From a bacterium (GTDB taxonomy: Bacteria; Desulfobacterota; Desulfobulbia; Desulfobulbales; Desulfobulbaceae), in contig JAUNUN010000001.1 in NCBI GenBank assembly GCA_030538155.1, positions 82,654 to 146,653 on the forward strand: 64,000 nucleotides of DNA, read 5' to 3'. The notes below the pieces were generated by a model, which was given only the letters and a program-made list of their open reading frames with translations, made no database searches and was not told the DNA's origin. Position numbers and translations under genes: made by a program. The first letter of the stretch is position 1; the number at the start of each line of letters is the position of its first letter. This document shows, in pieces, positions 35,604 to 44,783 of this stretch.

Positions 35604-36512
35604 TTACTGCCACCAACCGGGTCGCATGCTCAGCTGCTGCCTCAGCGCCTTGGGCAGAAAGCGGGCCTGCCTGCCCAAGTGGTAGGCAAGCAGTTTGGAT
35701 GCGTTTCGCAGCACACTCAGCGGCAGCAGGCCATACTCTTGGCGTGAAACGAGGTACTTAAGTTCCGACAGAACAAAACGTTTGCCTGCTCCGCCTGCTG
35801 TCCCATAGGTACGCAGGAATTCCTGCGCACCGGCATGGAAGGCGCCGATATCGAAATAGCGCCTCACTTCGTCTACAATAGTGTAGTTGTGCGAATGAAA
35901 AACCTGCGCCCCGTGCACACAGTACCCGAGCCCCAGTATTGTTGCCACGGTGAAGGTATCTTCGCCCAGGAGCAGGCGTTCCGGGAAAAAACCGGCCGCA
36001 GCCAGCGCATCCCGTCTGTAGGCGGCACAGGAGTTGGAGCAGAAGACAGTCTGTAAACCAAGCCGTTCCCGATCGGCATAACAGCGCGGCGCCTCGTCCC
36101 TGTCTGGATAGTTGAAAAGGCGTAAATGGGCCGCAAAGGGGGTGGCATCCGTATGGGCCAGTTGCCGGCCATAGCAGACGGCAACCGGAGAATCGGGCTC
36201 CTTGAGCGGCGCGGTCAACAGGTCTAGGCAGTGTTCGTTTGCGGGCATGGCATCCTGGGTTAGGAAAACCAGGATATCGCCACGGCTGCGGCGCGCAGCC
36301 ATGCTGCGCGTACCGCCATGGTCGAATGTTTCCCGGGCAATCTCAATGAATTCCACCTGGGGATAGCTGCAGGCAATGGCGCGGGTGTTGTCTGTGGAAG
36401 CAGAGTCCACGATCACTATTTCATCTGCAGGCAGGCTTTGTGCGGCAAGCAGGCTCAACTGCCTATCCAGCCACTGGGCGGCATTGCAGGTGGGGATGAT
36501 GACGGAAACCAT
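35604..36512 (-). CDS. Family 2 glycosyltransferase (rhamnosyltransferase-like)
   Basis: 302 residues. VSVIIPTCNAAQWLDRQL begins the GT-A fold, EIVIVDSASTDNT follows, and LVFLTQDAMP carries the metal-binding region. FDHGGTRSMAARRS matches rhamnosyltransferases of O-antigen loci. The ATG at 36512 follows GGAG by seven bases. Acceptor and sugar unknown. Confidence 0.8.
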   Translation of the reverse strand: MVSVIIPTCNAAQWLDRQLSLLAAQSLPADEIVIVDSASTDNTRAIACSYPQVEFIEIARETFDHGGTRSMAARRSRGDILVFLTQDAMPANEHCLDLLTAPLKEPDSPVAVCYGRQLAHTDATPFAAHLRLFNYPDRDEAPRCYADRERLGLQTVFCSNSCAAYRRDALAAAGFFPERLLLGEDTFTVATILGLGYCVHGAQVFHSHNYTIVDEVRRYFDIGAFHAGAQEFLRTYGTAGGAGKRFVLSELKYLVSRQEYGLLPLSVLRNASKLLAYHLGRQARFLPKALRQQLSMRPGWWQ

Positions 36513-36525
36513 GCTCTTGCTCCAC

Positions 36526-37353
36526 TCAGAGACGACAGCACCGCACAAGCACATACTTGGCAAGTGCCCACAAGATATAAGGAGAAGGATGGCGGCGGTA
36601 GAGCCGCAGCTCGTTGGCGGCCGCCATCAGCCGCAGGTGGTAGGGCATGGCCTGGCGTGCCCTGTTCCAGCCACGGCAGTGCCAGGCCCTGACTTGGGGC
36701 TGATACAGGAGCCGCCAGCCGGCAGCGCGCAGACGCAGGCACAGCTCAATATCTTCCTTGTAGAGGAAAAAAGCCGGGTCAAAGACGATTCCCGGCCCCA
36801 GGGCAACGGCATCAAGGGCACTACGACGACAGCAGAGAAAGGCGCCGCAGAGGGCGGGCATCAGTTCCGCTTCCAGGTATTGCTCTCCATCCACTTCGCC
36901 CTGGCCCCGGTCCTGCCAACGGCCGTACCAGGCGCGCATAATACCGGTGGAATCGAGCAGACCGCTTGCCTGTTCGCGCATCCGGTCGTAGCCGGCAAGC
37001 CGTGCGCCCACACAGGCAAGGCGTGCATCTTTCGCCAGTGCCTGCACGGCCAGCTCCAGGGTATCGGGGAGGACAAAACAGTCCGGGTTGAGGAAAAGGA
37101 CATAGGGAATACCCTCGGGAATGGCGGCAAAACCGGTATTGTTCCCCCGGCCATAGCCGCAATTTCCTTGCCGTATAACATGCGTTGCCGGTCTTGCCGC
37201 CAAATCGTCCAAGTAGGCGGTCGCATCCGAGCCGCTGTCCACGATACAGGTCCAACTAGGCCGCAGAGTACCGACCTCCAAGGCGATCAGGCAGCGCTGC
37301 AGATCCCGCTCGGCATTGTGGCAAACCAGAACAACCGCAACTCCAGGCTGCAT
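36526..37353 (-). CDS. Family 2 glycosyltransferase
   Basis: 275 residues. VVLVCHNAERDLQRCL starts the fold, TCIVDSGSDATA follows, YVLFLNPDCFVLP carries the DxD-equivalent NPD, and FDPAFFLYKEDIELCLRLRAAG is the acceptor-side EDxELCxR motif. Like its neighbours it resembles WsaE- and rhamnosyl-type transferases. It ends 13 bases before the next gene. Confidence 0.78.
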   Translation of the reverse strand: MQPGVAVVLVCHNAERDLQRCLIALEVGTLRPSWTCIVDSGSDATAYLDDLAARPATHVIRQGNCGYGRGNNTGFAAIPEGIPYVLFLNPDCFVLPDTLELAVQALAKDARLACVGARLAGYDRMREQASGLLDSTGIMRAWYGRWQDRGQGEVDGEQYLEAELMPALCGAFLCCRRSALDAVALGPGIVFDPAFFLYKEDIELCLRLRAAGWRLLYQPQVRAWHCRGWNRARQAMPYHLRLMAAANELRLYRRHPSPYILWALAKYVLVRCCRL

Positions 37354-37364
37354 GCCGCCTATCC

Positions 37365-38417
37365 TCAGAGAAAAAGGCGTTGGTACAGGAGCAGCAGCCG
37401 GTTCTGTTTACCGGCCGCACTTCTCCGGCGCATAATGGAGCTGATGGCTTCCTCTTCCGCCTGCCTGAGGGTTTCCTGCAGATATGCCGGACTAACCTCG
37501 GCTCCGCCCAAGCGTAAACGGCTTTCATTATTTTCATTATTGTCATTATAATAGCGGCGCATTTCCGGCCAGCCGGCAATACCCTCGGCAAGCCCCCGAC
37601 AATAGGGTCTAACCTGCTTTTTTTTCAGGACAAAGAGCAGCCAGAAAAACTGGTACAGGCCTATAAAAAGGCTGTAGCGCAGGAGCATGGCCCTGGAATA
37701 ATTACGGGCCACTACAAAGAGGGAGTTGCGGGTGGAGAGGCGGATGGTGAAATCATTGAATTTGGAGCCGCTGGTGGCGCTGCCGATATGGTACACCCGG
37801 GCCTCGGCAACGTAGCGGCATACCTTGCCCAGACGGGCCGCGCGCAGGTTCCAGTCCACATCTTCCAGATAGGCAAAAAATCTGGGTTCAAAAAGGCCGA
37901 CCTCCAAGAGCGTCTGCCTACGGTAGAGTGCTGCGCCGCCACAGGCACCAAAGACTTGCCGCGACACGTTGTACACACCGCCATCCGCTTCCATGGTGCC
38001 GATACGGTAGCCCGCCCCGCCGCGCAAATATCCTTCCCCGGCCCCATCCAAGAGGCTGCGCTCATGGTAATTCACCATCTTGGCGGCAAAGAAATCGGCT
38101 GGCTCTTGGACCGCAGCATCGGCCAACTGCTGCAGGCAATCCGGCTCAAGCTCGGTATCGTTGTTGAGGAGGAAAATCAAGGGCGCATCCCCGGCCTCAA
38201 TGCCCCGGTTGACCGCGGCGCTGAAGCCGGTATTTTCCGCCAGAGCCAGGAGAGAGACATCTGGAAAATGTTCCCGCACAAAGGCGGCAGAGCCGTCACT
38301 TGAGCCGTTATCCACCAGGATAATCCGCCAGTCTGTATAGCTCTGGCTGTAGATGGATCGCAGGCAGATGGCCAAGAGGTCTCTGCCGTTGAAGTTGGGA
38401 ATGACGATGTCGATCAA
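37365..38417 (-). CDS. Family 2 glycosyltransferase
   Basis: 350 residues. MIDIVIPNFNGRDLLAICLRS, RIILVDNGSSDGSA and PLIFLLNNDTELEPD define a GT2 with NND as metal site. FFAYLEDVDWNLRAARLG is the second conserved motif (ExDWxxRAR). A C-terminal hydrophobic helix (LFIGLYQFFWLLFVL) suggests membrane association. It lies between two other transferases in the same run. Confidence 0.78.
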   Translation of the reverse strand: MIDIVIPNFNGRDLLAICLRSIYSQSYTDWRIILVDNGSSDGSAAFVREHFPDVSLLALAENTGFSAAVNRGIEAGDAPLIFLLNNDTELEPDCLQQLADAAVQEPADFFAAKMVNYHERSLLDGAGEGYLRGGAGYRIGTMEADGGVYNVSRQVFGACGGAALYRRQTLLEVGLFEPRFFAYLEDVDWNLRAARLGKVCRYVAEARVYHIGSATSGSKFNDFTIRLSTRNSLFVVARNYSRAMLLRYSLFIGLYQFFWLLFVLKKKQVRPYCRGLAEGIAGWPEMRRYYNDNNENNESRLRLGGAEVSPAYLQETLRQAEEEAISSIMRRRSAAGKQNRLLLLYQRLFL

Positions 38418-38426
38418 TGAACTGCC

Positions 38427-39425
38427 CTATTCTGGCTGCCGGTCTGCCAGCGCCGACACTGGTGTGGTTGGGGGAGCGCCCAGCACCTTGCGCACGTAGT
38501 AAATCGGCTTTTTCTGGGATTCGTGGTAGGTGCGCACCACCAGCTCTGCCAAGAGCCCTATGGTGATGAACTGGATACCCAGGAAGATAAGCAAAACCGC
38601 CAAGAGCAAAAGCGGCCGGTCGGCCAGGGCCACGCCGAAAAATTGCCGCTGAATGACCAGAATCAGCGCCAGAAGGAACCCTGCCAATGAAGAAAAAATA
38701 CCCACCGTGCCGAAGACATGCAAAGGCCGGGTGGCGTAGCTGAGCAGGAACTTGACCGTCATCAGATCGAGCACCACCCTGATGGTGCGCGAAATGCCGT
38801 ACTTGGAGGTACCAAAACGGCGCGCCCGGTGGTTGACCTTGATCTCGGTAAAAGAGATGCCCATGCCGCTGGCAATGGCCGGGATGAAGCGGTGCATTTC
38901 ACCGTAGAGGTTGATGTTTTCAATCACCTCGCGGCGAAAAGCCTTCAGGGTGCAGCCATAGTCATGCAGGCTGACCCCGGTGACCCAGGAAATCAGCCGG
39001 TTGGCCATCATGGAAGGCAGCTTGCGCGAGAGCAGGGCATCCTGGCGGTCAAAACGCCAGCCCGTGACCACATCGTAGCCCTCATCGAGTTTGGCGAGCA
39101 GTTTGGGGATATCGTGCGGGTCATTTTGCAGATCACCATCCATGGTGATGATGACCGCACCGCCGGCATGATCAAATCCCGCCGACATAGCTGCGGTCTG
39201 GCCGAAGTTGCGCCGCAGACTGACCACCTTGACGCCGGCATCCTGCTGCTGAATGGTCTCAAGCCGTGCCAGGGTGCTGTCGCGGGAACCATCGTCAACA
39301 AAGACAATCTCGGAGCGTGCATCCATACCCTTCAGCACGCCATGAATTTCCTCATAGAGGAGTTGAACGTTCTCCTCTTCGTTATACAGCGGGACTACTA
39401 CGGAAAAATCCACAAAGCGCTCCAT
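38427..39425 (-). CDS. Polyisoprenyl-phosphate glycosyltransferase (DPM1/ArnC-like)
   Basis: 332 residues. VVPLYNEEENVQLLYEEI, VFVDDGSRDSTL and VIITMDGDLQNDP place it in the dolichyl-phosphate mannosyl/glucosyltransferase group. Two C-terminal helices follow (GTVGIFSSLAGFLLALILV and LLLLAVLLIFLGIQFITIGL). Such enzymes load undecaprenyl phosphate with a sugar for use in the periplasm by GT-C enzymes; the large membrane protein at 44784 could be such a partner. Its ATG shares one base with the preceding stop. Confidence 0.85.
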   Translation of the reverse strand: MERFVDFSVVVPLYNEEENVQLLYEEIHGVLKGMDARSEIVFVDDGSRDSTLARLETIQQQDAGVKVVSLRRNFGQTAAMSAGFDHAGGAVIITMDGDLQNDPHDIPKLLAKLDEGYDVVTGWRFDRQDALLSRKLPSMMANRLISWVTGVSLHDYGCTLKAFRREVIENINLYGEMHRFIPAIASGMGISFTEIKVNHRARRFGTSKYGISRTIRVVLDLMTVKFLLSYATRPLHVFGTVGIFSSLAGFLLALILVIQRQFFGVALADRPLLLLAVLLIFLGIQFITIGLLAELVVRTYHESQKKPIYYVRKVLGAPPTTPVSALADRQPE

Positions 39426-41542
39426 CAGTGTTGTGCGGGATACAGGTAGATATCTGGCCAGTTGTCATTGCCGCTGTGGAAGGTCAACCGAACCGCTGTT
39501 TCCGGCGGTTGACCTATCTGCCAGAGAAAAAGTTCATAGTCGGCCTTGTCGTGTTCATGGTCGCCGCTGCTGGCGCCATAGACAAGCAAGTCGCCGGTAT
39601 TGACGATACGCGGAAAGTATTCATGGCTGAATTCGCCGGGTGCATCAAACCATTTAACCGCTTCCCGTTTTTCAGGGTCAAGACGGTAGAGGACATTTTG
39701 CTGTCTGCCGCCATGATCCACCTTGATGAGATAGCTGCCGTCCGGAGCCCAGGCCAATTGACAGCCATTGCCGGTGAAGTGTACCCGGCCATTGCGCTCG
39801 ATAATGGCGGTGGTGCGCAGTGCGCCACTGAGCGTAAGGGCAACCCTGTCGCCCCTGGGGGAAAAGTTGGGCAGGCCCAGCCAGGTATCCGCCGGAATCT
39901 GCACATTTTTTCCGCTTTCCAGCACCACATTTTCTCTGCCGCCGACCAGATCCAGCTCCACCACCTGGCGACCGTCCCGCTGGAAGTAGATCTTCCTGCC
40001 GTCGGCAGACCAGGTCGGCACATTGGCATCCTTGGCCAGCTCCCTTTCCTCCCCGGTAGCAAGATCCAGCAGAACAAGATCCCAACTCCAGAAATCACGG
40101 TGCGAGGCCCACACCTTGTTGGCCCGGGAAAAAACGATTTTGCCGCCGTCCGGGGAAACCCGGGGATAGTATTCCGCATGCGGGTGCGTGGTCAATTGCC
40201 GCGGGGTGCCATCCGGCAGATCTTGTAGCCACAGGTCATGGTTGCCGCTCCTGTTTGAACTCCACACCATAAAGCCCTTGCGGCCCTGCAACATGGCTGC
40301 AAGGCTCGGCCCCTGCCCGGCCTGGCCGGACTCGGCGCTCACGGCCTGGCCGAACTCCGTAGGCGGCATCATGGCCCGCTGCGTGCGCAGATCACGGTAT
40401 TCCTGCAACAGAAAATAGGCTACAGCCGCGCAGAACAAGAGTGCGCCGGCCAGGCGCAGCCAGGGGATGGCTGCAGCCTTGCCGGAAGCAGCTTTCTCCT
40501 TGCCCTTAAATGTCAGCACCATAAAGGCGAGCAAGGCGAGTCCTCCCATAAGGTAATCCACCATCTGGGTGAGCAGGTGCAAACTCAGCATGATGAGCAA
40601 AGAGGCTTCCCGGGTCGCGCCTAGGGCAATCATGGTGAGCATGCCGCCGGTCTCGTAGGAACCAAAACCCATAAAGGTGGGAAGCGGCAGGCTTGCCCCT
40701 GCTTCAGCACTCAAAAGCGCCATCAGGGTAGCGGCAAAATTTGTTTGCACTTCCGGAAAATTCGTCCCAACGATACCGTAGAAGAGGCAGTATAAACCCA
40801 GGTATTTGGTGATGCGAACGCCAATAGAATAGAACATCACCCGCCCGGCAATGCCGGCCTCGCGGGCATGCCGCAGGGCCTGGCTGAGTTCCTCAAGAAA
40901 GTTGAGCCCCTTTTCCGCAAGTTTCTTGCCGCTGCGCCAGCGCCACTGCGCTGTGGCGCGTCTGCTCAGGCGAATAAATTCTGATAAGCCGGGGAAAAGC
41001 ATGCCGGTGCCGACCAGAAAGGCAAAAAGCACCAGTAGGGCTGTTCCCAACAACCACCACTGCACCTCCACGGTAACAAGCTGATAGAGGATGATTGCGG
41101 CAATCAAGACCCCCAGGGCAGCCAGATCAAAGAGAAAGGCAAGGGCCAAAGAGGAAAGGCCAGTGGCAACCGGCACCTGATAGCCCCGGCGCAACATGGC
41201 CACGTAACTCAATTCTCCCAGCCGGGACGGCAACATATCAATGAACATGTTGCGGCTGGTGGTGACCAAAAAAATGTGAAAAAAGCCCGGCAGAGCAGAG
41301 GTGCTGCTGCGTAGAATCAGTCGATAACGTAGGGTTTGCAGCACCGTACGCAGCAAAGAGGCGACTATGTACAGGCCGATGAAGCCCAGCGAAATGGAGG
41401 TGACAATGGCGTACAGACGTGGAAAGACTTCTGCGGCCTGGCCGCTCAGGCCGGCGTGTATCAAGAGCGCCAGCAGGCCGGCCGAGACGCCTATACCCAC
41501 AAGGATATGGGAAACAATCTGGAATATGGTCGGGTTGATCAT
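39425..41542 (-). CDS. LPG-synthase-TM domain protein fused to a TolB-like beta-propeller
   Basis: 705 residues. Residues 1-340 are the UPF0104/LPG_synthase_TM membrane domain with about eight helices (MFIDMLPSRLGELSYVAMLRR, LPLPTFMGFGSYETGGM). One more helix is at about 365-385. The rest (about 410-705) is a periplasmic propeller of PD40/TolB repeats: SNRSGNHDLWLQDL, YPRVSPDGGKIVFSRA, PTWSADGRKIYF, and PNFSPRGDRVALT. The start overlaps the previous stop by four bases (ATGA). Membrane parts of this family include sugar-lipid transporters and transferases. The fusion suggests recognition of a periplasmic ligand, but no function is proven. Confidence 0.78.
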   Translation of the reverse strand: MINPTIFQIVSHILVGIGVSAGLLALLIHAGLSGQAAEVFPRLYAIVTSISLGFIGLYIVASLLRTVLQTLRYRLILRSSTSALPGFFHIFLVTTSRNMFIDMLPSRLGELSYVAMLRRGYQVPVATGLSSLALAFLFDLAALGVLIAAIILYQLVTVEVQWWLLGTALLVLFAFLVGTGMLFPGLSEFIRLSRRATAQWRWRSGKKLAEKGLNFLEELSQALRHAREAGIAGRVMFYSIGVRITKYLGLYCLFYGIVGTNFPEVQTNFAATLMALLSAEAGASLPLPTFMGFGSYETGGMLTMIALGATREASLLIMLSLHLLTQMVDYLMGGLALLAFMVLTFKGKEKAASGKAAAIPWLRLAGALLFCAAVAYFLLQEYRDLRTQRAMMPPTEFGQAVSAESGQAGQGPSLAAMLQGRKGFMVWSSNRSGNHDLWLQDLPDGTPRQLTTHPHAEYYPRVSPDGGKIVFSRANKVWASHRDFWSWDLVLLDLATGEERELAKDANVPTWSADGRKIYFQRDGRQVVELDLVGGRENVVLESGKNVQIPADTWLGLPNFSPRGDRVALTLSGALRTTAIIERNGRVHFTGNGCQLAWAPDGSYLIKVDHGGRQQNVLYRLDPEKREAVKWFDAPGEFSHEYFPRIVNTGDLLVYGASSGDHEHDKADYELFLWQIGQPPETAVRLTFHSGNDNWPDIYLYPAQH

Positions 41543-42534
41543 AACGCCCCTTCATCTGCAGAAGGTTTATGGGGCTTATGACGCTTGAGATCGAGTTTTC
41601 TGCCCAGATAAAGGAGGCCGCCCAAGAGGGCGTAACAAAAGGTCACGCCGAGGAAAACAATGGCAAGTGAGCGGGTGTGCAGCTCACTGATGCCTGCATA
41701 CTGGAAGAAAAACACATACCCCATGTCGCGCACACCAATGCCGTACACGGAAATGGGTACAGTTTCCATCAGGGTGATCAAGGGCACAAAAGAGAGAAAA
41801 TAGATGAAGGGCGCTGAGGCATGGATGGCCCTAGCCATCAAATATACGGACAGGATCAGCAGGAATTGAAAAGCGAAGGAAAGAACCATCACCTGGATAA
41901 GGGTGCCGGGATCTTTGGTATAGCGGACCAGGGTGGCGCAAAAGGTCTCGACAAAGGCAACCAGTTTGGGAATGCGGTTCAGGCGGAGTACACGCAGCAA
42001 CCACAACACAGGGGTTCTTCGCCAGAGCAGATAGAGCACCAGGAACAAGCCTGCGAGTACTGCCAATGGCAGCACGGCAAGAAATGGCTTGTCGATCTTG
42101 ATGGCGACAAAAAATGAGGCGATGAGGCTCAAAAAAGTGAGGGCAATAAAACCGCTGAGCCGGTCTGCAAAGACCGAGGCGGCGGTGCGTACCCCTTGGC
42201 CGCTTTTCCGCATGATATCGTAAATACGGTACGAGTCTCCACCGATCGTTGAGGGCAGCAAGACATTGAAAAAACCGCCGATAACATAACTGACCACCAG
42301 TTTGCGCAAGGGAATGTCGATCTGATCACTGAGCAACAACACTCGCCATTTCAGGGAACTAAGCACGATGTTGACCAGAACGATACCGCCGACCAGTATC
42401 AAAAAACTAAAACTGCTTCGCGACAGAACCGCCCAGATTTGCTGCAATGGGGTATTGCGGTATAAAAGCAGCAGCAAAAGCAGACTGACCGAAACTTTGA
42501 GGATAAGGGAAAGATGTTTGCGAGCTGGTATCAA
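41539..42534 (-). CDS. LPG-synthase-TM (flippase-like) membrane protein
   Basis: 331 residues with about eight helices. It has the motif NVLLPSTIGGDSYRIYDIMRK and VFADRLSGFIAL, then PISVYGIGVRDMGYVFFF, all typical of the UPF0104 domain. It is paralogous to the next gene's membrane half. The start shown is TTG (42534) with a weak ribosome site. In polysaccharide loci these proteins are annotated as flippase-like; role inferred only from context. Confidence 0.72.
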   Translation of the reverse strand: MIPARKHLSLILKVSVSLLLLLLLYRNTPLQQIWAVLSRSSFSFLILVGGIVLVNIVLSSLKWRVLLLSDQIDIPLRKLVVSYVIGGFFNVLLPSTIGGDSYRIYDIMRKSGQGVRTAASVFADRLSGFIALTFLSLIASFFVAIKIDKPFLAVLPLAVLAGLFLVLYLLWRRTPVLWLLRVLRLNRIPKLVAFVETFCATLVRYTKDPGTLIQVMVLSFAFQFLLILSVYLMARAIHASAPFIYFLSFVPLITLMETVPISVYGIGVRDMGYVFFFQYAGISELHTRSLAIVFLGVTFCYALLGGLLYLGRKLDLKRHKPHKPSADEGAL

Positions 42535-42869
42535 AATTTTATTTCAAGAGACAGTTGAATCTGAACGACGAAGGAGGAAGTTTACTTGAAGGATTGCACC
42601 AAACGGCACAGCAAGGGGCAACAGAGCAGCGCCTCCGGTGTTTATATGCTCCTCGACACAGCGCTGAGGGTTGCGCATCTTCTAATTTTCAAGAGATGAA
42701 GGCACAAGGTAGCGCTCTCTGCACATACAGGTACGTGATTACCGCCTTTCCAGAAAAAAGTACCAGAAGCGTTCACCTAAAGTGAGCGCCTCTGGTACCC
42801 CATCTTCCCCTTAAACAGCCAGTGCTGTTAGCGGGACAAACTACGACGGATGTTCGTGGTCCCCTGCAA
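42535..42869. other. 335-base intergenic gap
   Basis: Holds the terminator described separately at 42753-42798, and by position must hold the promoter for the minus-strand run starting at 42534. No clear -35/-10 pair was found. The one open frame on the plus strand (42555-42785) lacks a ribosome site and a recognisable product, and I do not call it. Confidence 0.4.
42753..42798 (-). terminator. Terminator after the GDSL esterase gene
   Basis: GTACCAGAAGCGTTCAC (42760-42776) pairs over 16 of 17 positions with 42782-42798, loop CTAAA. On the minus strand it is followed by TTTTTT (42759-42753), a good Rho-independent terminator. Confidence 0.8.
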
Positions 42870-43820
42870 TCAGGCCACTGCGCATGCCTTCCGCCGACGC
42901 ATGAACAAGCCGCTTACCAAGAGCACGATCGTCGCCAGGCCGGCAAACAGAGACAGTGTATAGTGAACGGCCAGGTAGGCAAGGCCAACCACCGGCAGGA
43001 GCAGGGTTCGCACGGTAGCCTTCAACCAGGCGTGGCCGGCAATATAATCAGCCACAGGGGGGGAATATTGGTAATACTGGTGCACCAGCCACTGGCCTGC
43101 CTGATACGGCAGCAGGAGTTCATCCCTGAACTGACGGAGCACCATGACCTGTGGTTCCATATACGAGCCAAAGGCTGCGGTAGCGATAAAACAGCCGCCA
43201 CCGCCGCCACCTCCTCCGCCGCCGCCTGAAGGGATGGCTGCGGCAAAGCCCTCGGCAATGAGCCGTGCGCCGGCATCATTGGGGTGCAAGCCGTCGGTGT
43301 TCAGTTGCCGCCAGTTGGGGGCTACCCTGGCGTAGGAGTCCACCAGGCTGATTTTTCGACCGGCAGCCATGTTGGCGATTTCACTATTGTACGCCGGCAC
43401 GGCCGAACCTATCACCGCTACCTGGGTGTTGGGGGTGATGGTGGATACGAATGGAGTTGCCCCATGTTGCCGGGCAATATCCGCCATATGGCCAAGATTG
43501 AAGGCCACGGTCGAGCGAGTATAGCCTTGGCTAATGTCGTTGGCCCCTTCCATGATGAGCGCATACTTAGGTTTATGTGCCTGCATGACTCCATTGAAGC
43601 GCGCGGCTCCACTGTTGGTGACCTCGCCTCGAACACCCGCGTTCACCACCGTATGTCCGCTGACCATCCCCTGGAGAAAAGTTGGGTAACCATGAGCACC
43701 CACTCCCAAGGTGATCGAATCGCCGAAACAGACGATAACATCCGCGTGGGCCGGTTTGACCATGACCAAGGCGGTCAGGGCCGCCAAGCACACCACCACA
43801 AGTTTTTTCATGCTAGCCAT
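42870..43820 (-). CDS. Secreted GDSL-type esterase with poly-glycine linker and CFI-box C-terminal domain
   Basis: 316 residues. Signal peptide 1-26. The GDSL hydrolase has FGDSITLGVG (nucleophile Ser), EGANDI (block III GxND) and DGLHPND (catalytic Asp-His). A run of 11 glycines follows, then CFIATAAFGSYMEPQVMVLRQF, the CFI-box motif, two hydrophobic stretches and the basic tail RRRKACAVA. The tail architecture matches that in the ORF at 2096-4906. It likely removes acyl groups from a surface glycan or lipid while anchored in the membrane. It ends at a strong terminator. Confidence 0.87.
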   Translation of the reverse strand: MASMKKLVVVCLAALTALVMVKPAHADVIVCFGDSITLGVGAHGYPTFLQGMVSGHTVVNAGVRGEVTNSGAARFNGVMQAHKPKYALIMEGANDISQGYTRSTVAFNLGHMADIARQHGATPFVSTITPNTQVAVIGSAVPAYNSEIANMAAGRKISLVDSYARVAPNWRQLNTDGLHPNDAGARLIAEGFAAAIPSGGGGGGGGGGGCFIATAAFGSYMEPQVMVLRQFRDELLLPYQAGQWLVHQYYQYSPPVADYIAGHAWLKATVRTLLLPVVGLAYLAVHYTLSLFAGLATIVLLVSGLFMRRRKACAVA

Positions 43821-43869
43821 AATTACGACGTTGTTAGAGGGAAATGAAAGAAACTCTCAAGCCGGGATG

Positions 43870-44652
43870 CTACTCATTGTTGCTGCGAATAAACAGCATA
43901 CTGCGATCTTCTACAAACTCGGGCAGGGGTTCCTCTTCCGCCTGCCGGCGCTCCTGCTGCAACTGCTCCACCTCTTCCGGCCTTAGTGCCTGTTCTTCAG
44001 ACCATCTGTCACCCAGCCACCGGGCCGTTAACAAGGTGTAGCCATTGCCGCGAAAACCTTCCCAGGTAACCAAGACAACCCCATCCTGATCAATCTCAAT
44101 AAAGGGATTGACATCCGGGACATCGTTTTCGGCATTGACCCGCAAGACTTTACCCCAACTGTCTTTCTGCAGTTGGATGCAGTAGATGTCATCATGGTGA
44201 GAACCATCGTTGCCGACAAAGACCAGCCACAAGGCACCGGCATCATCCACGGCCACAAAAGGCATGGTGCTCAATTCCGGCAAGCCGGGGACAGCTTGAG
44301 CTTCCGACCATGCAGTGCCATTAAAGGCCGCATAATGAACTGCAAGATCCGCCCCCTCCATGGCCGTCCATACCACGTACTTTTTTCCATCAGGTGTAGT
44401 GACGACACAGGGCAGGATATTGTCTGCATTGCCATTGGTCAGTTGTAGCGGTTCCGCCCAGCGGCCGCCTTTCTCCTGGCTGGAGAAATATATCTCACGC
44501 CGAAGGCCGTCATAGGCCGACCAAACCATATCCCGGCCGGCTACAAGAGCCTGCCCTTTTTGCGGCACACCTGCGCAGGCAGGTACACACAGAAAAAAGA
44601 CAGCAAGGAGCACCCAACCAGCCAAGTGTTTTAAATTGTTCGAGAGTTGCAT
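43870..44652 (-). CDS. Secreted beta-propeller-like protein of unknown function
   Basis: 260 residues. The N-terminal hydrophobic segment is a signal peptide (LLAVFFLCVPACAG), possibly with a lipobox VPAC. Repeated blocks follow: VWSAYDGLRREIYFSSQEKGG, YVVWTAMEGADL, LWLVFVGNDGSHHDD and VLVTWEGF, resembling sialidase- or BNR-like propeller blades. The C-terminus is Glu-rich (about 220-250). Not recognised as a named family. It stands between the DUF2142-like gene and the GDSL esterase, so an envelope role is likely. Confidence 0.6.
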   Translation of the reverse strand: MQLSNNLKHLAGWVLLAVFFLCVPACAGVPQKGQALVAGRDMVWSAYDGLRREIYFSSQEKGGRWAEPLQLTNGNADNILPCVVTTPDGKKYVVWTAMEGADLAVHYAAFNGTAWSEAQAVPGLPELSTMPFVAVDDAGALWLVFVGNDGSHHDDIYCIQLQKDSWGKVLRVNAENDVPDVNPFIEIDQDGVVLVTWEGFRGNGYTLLTARWLGDRWSEEQALRPEEVEQLQQERRQAEEEPLPEFVEDRSMLFIRSNNE

Positions 44653-44783
44653 GTATCAATCCTGCACCATTATTACATAAAACGTTGTTCAATTGTTTTG
44701 TAGTATACAGCTTCCAGTCGTAAAAAAAAACAGCAACCTCTCCCTTATTTTTTACACCGCCTGCTGCTGACAGGCTCACCTGC

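Noticed and set aside
42555-42785. 76-codon open frame on the plus strand in the gap before the GDSL gene
   Set aside because: No ribosome site, no recognisable composition or family, and its 3' part runs through the terminator hairpin at 42760-42798.
43200-43232. CCG/CCT-rich simple repeat as a possible regulatory or CRISPR-like element
   Set aside because: It encodes the poly-glycine linker of the GDSL esterase; no spacer-repeat structure is present.
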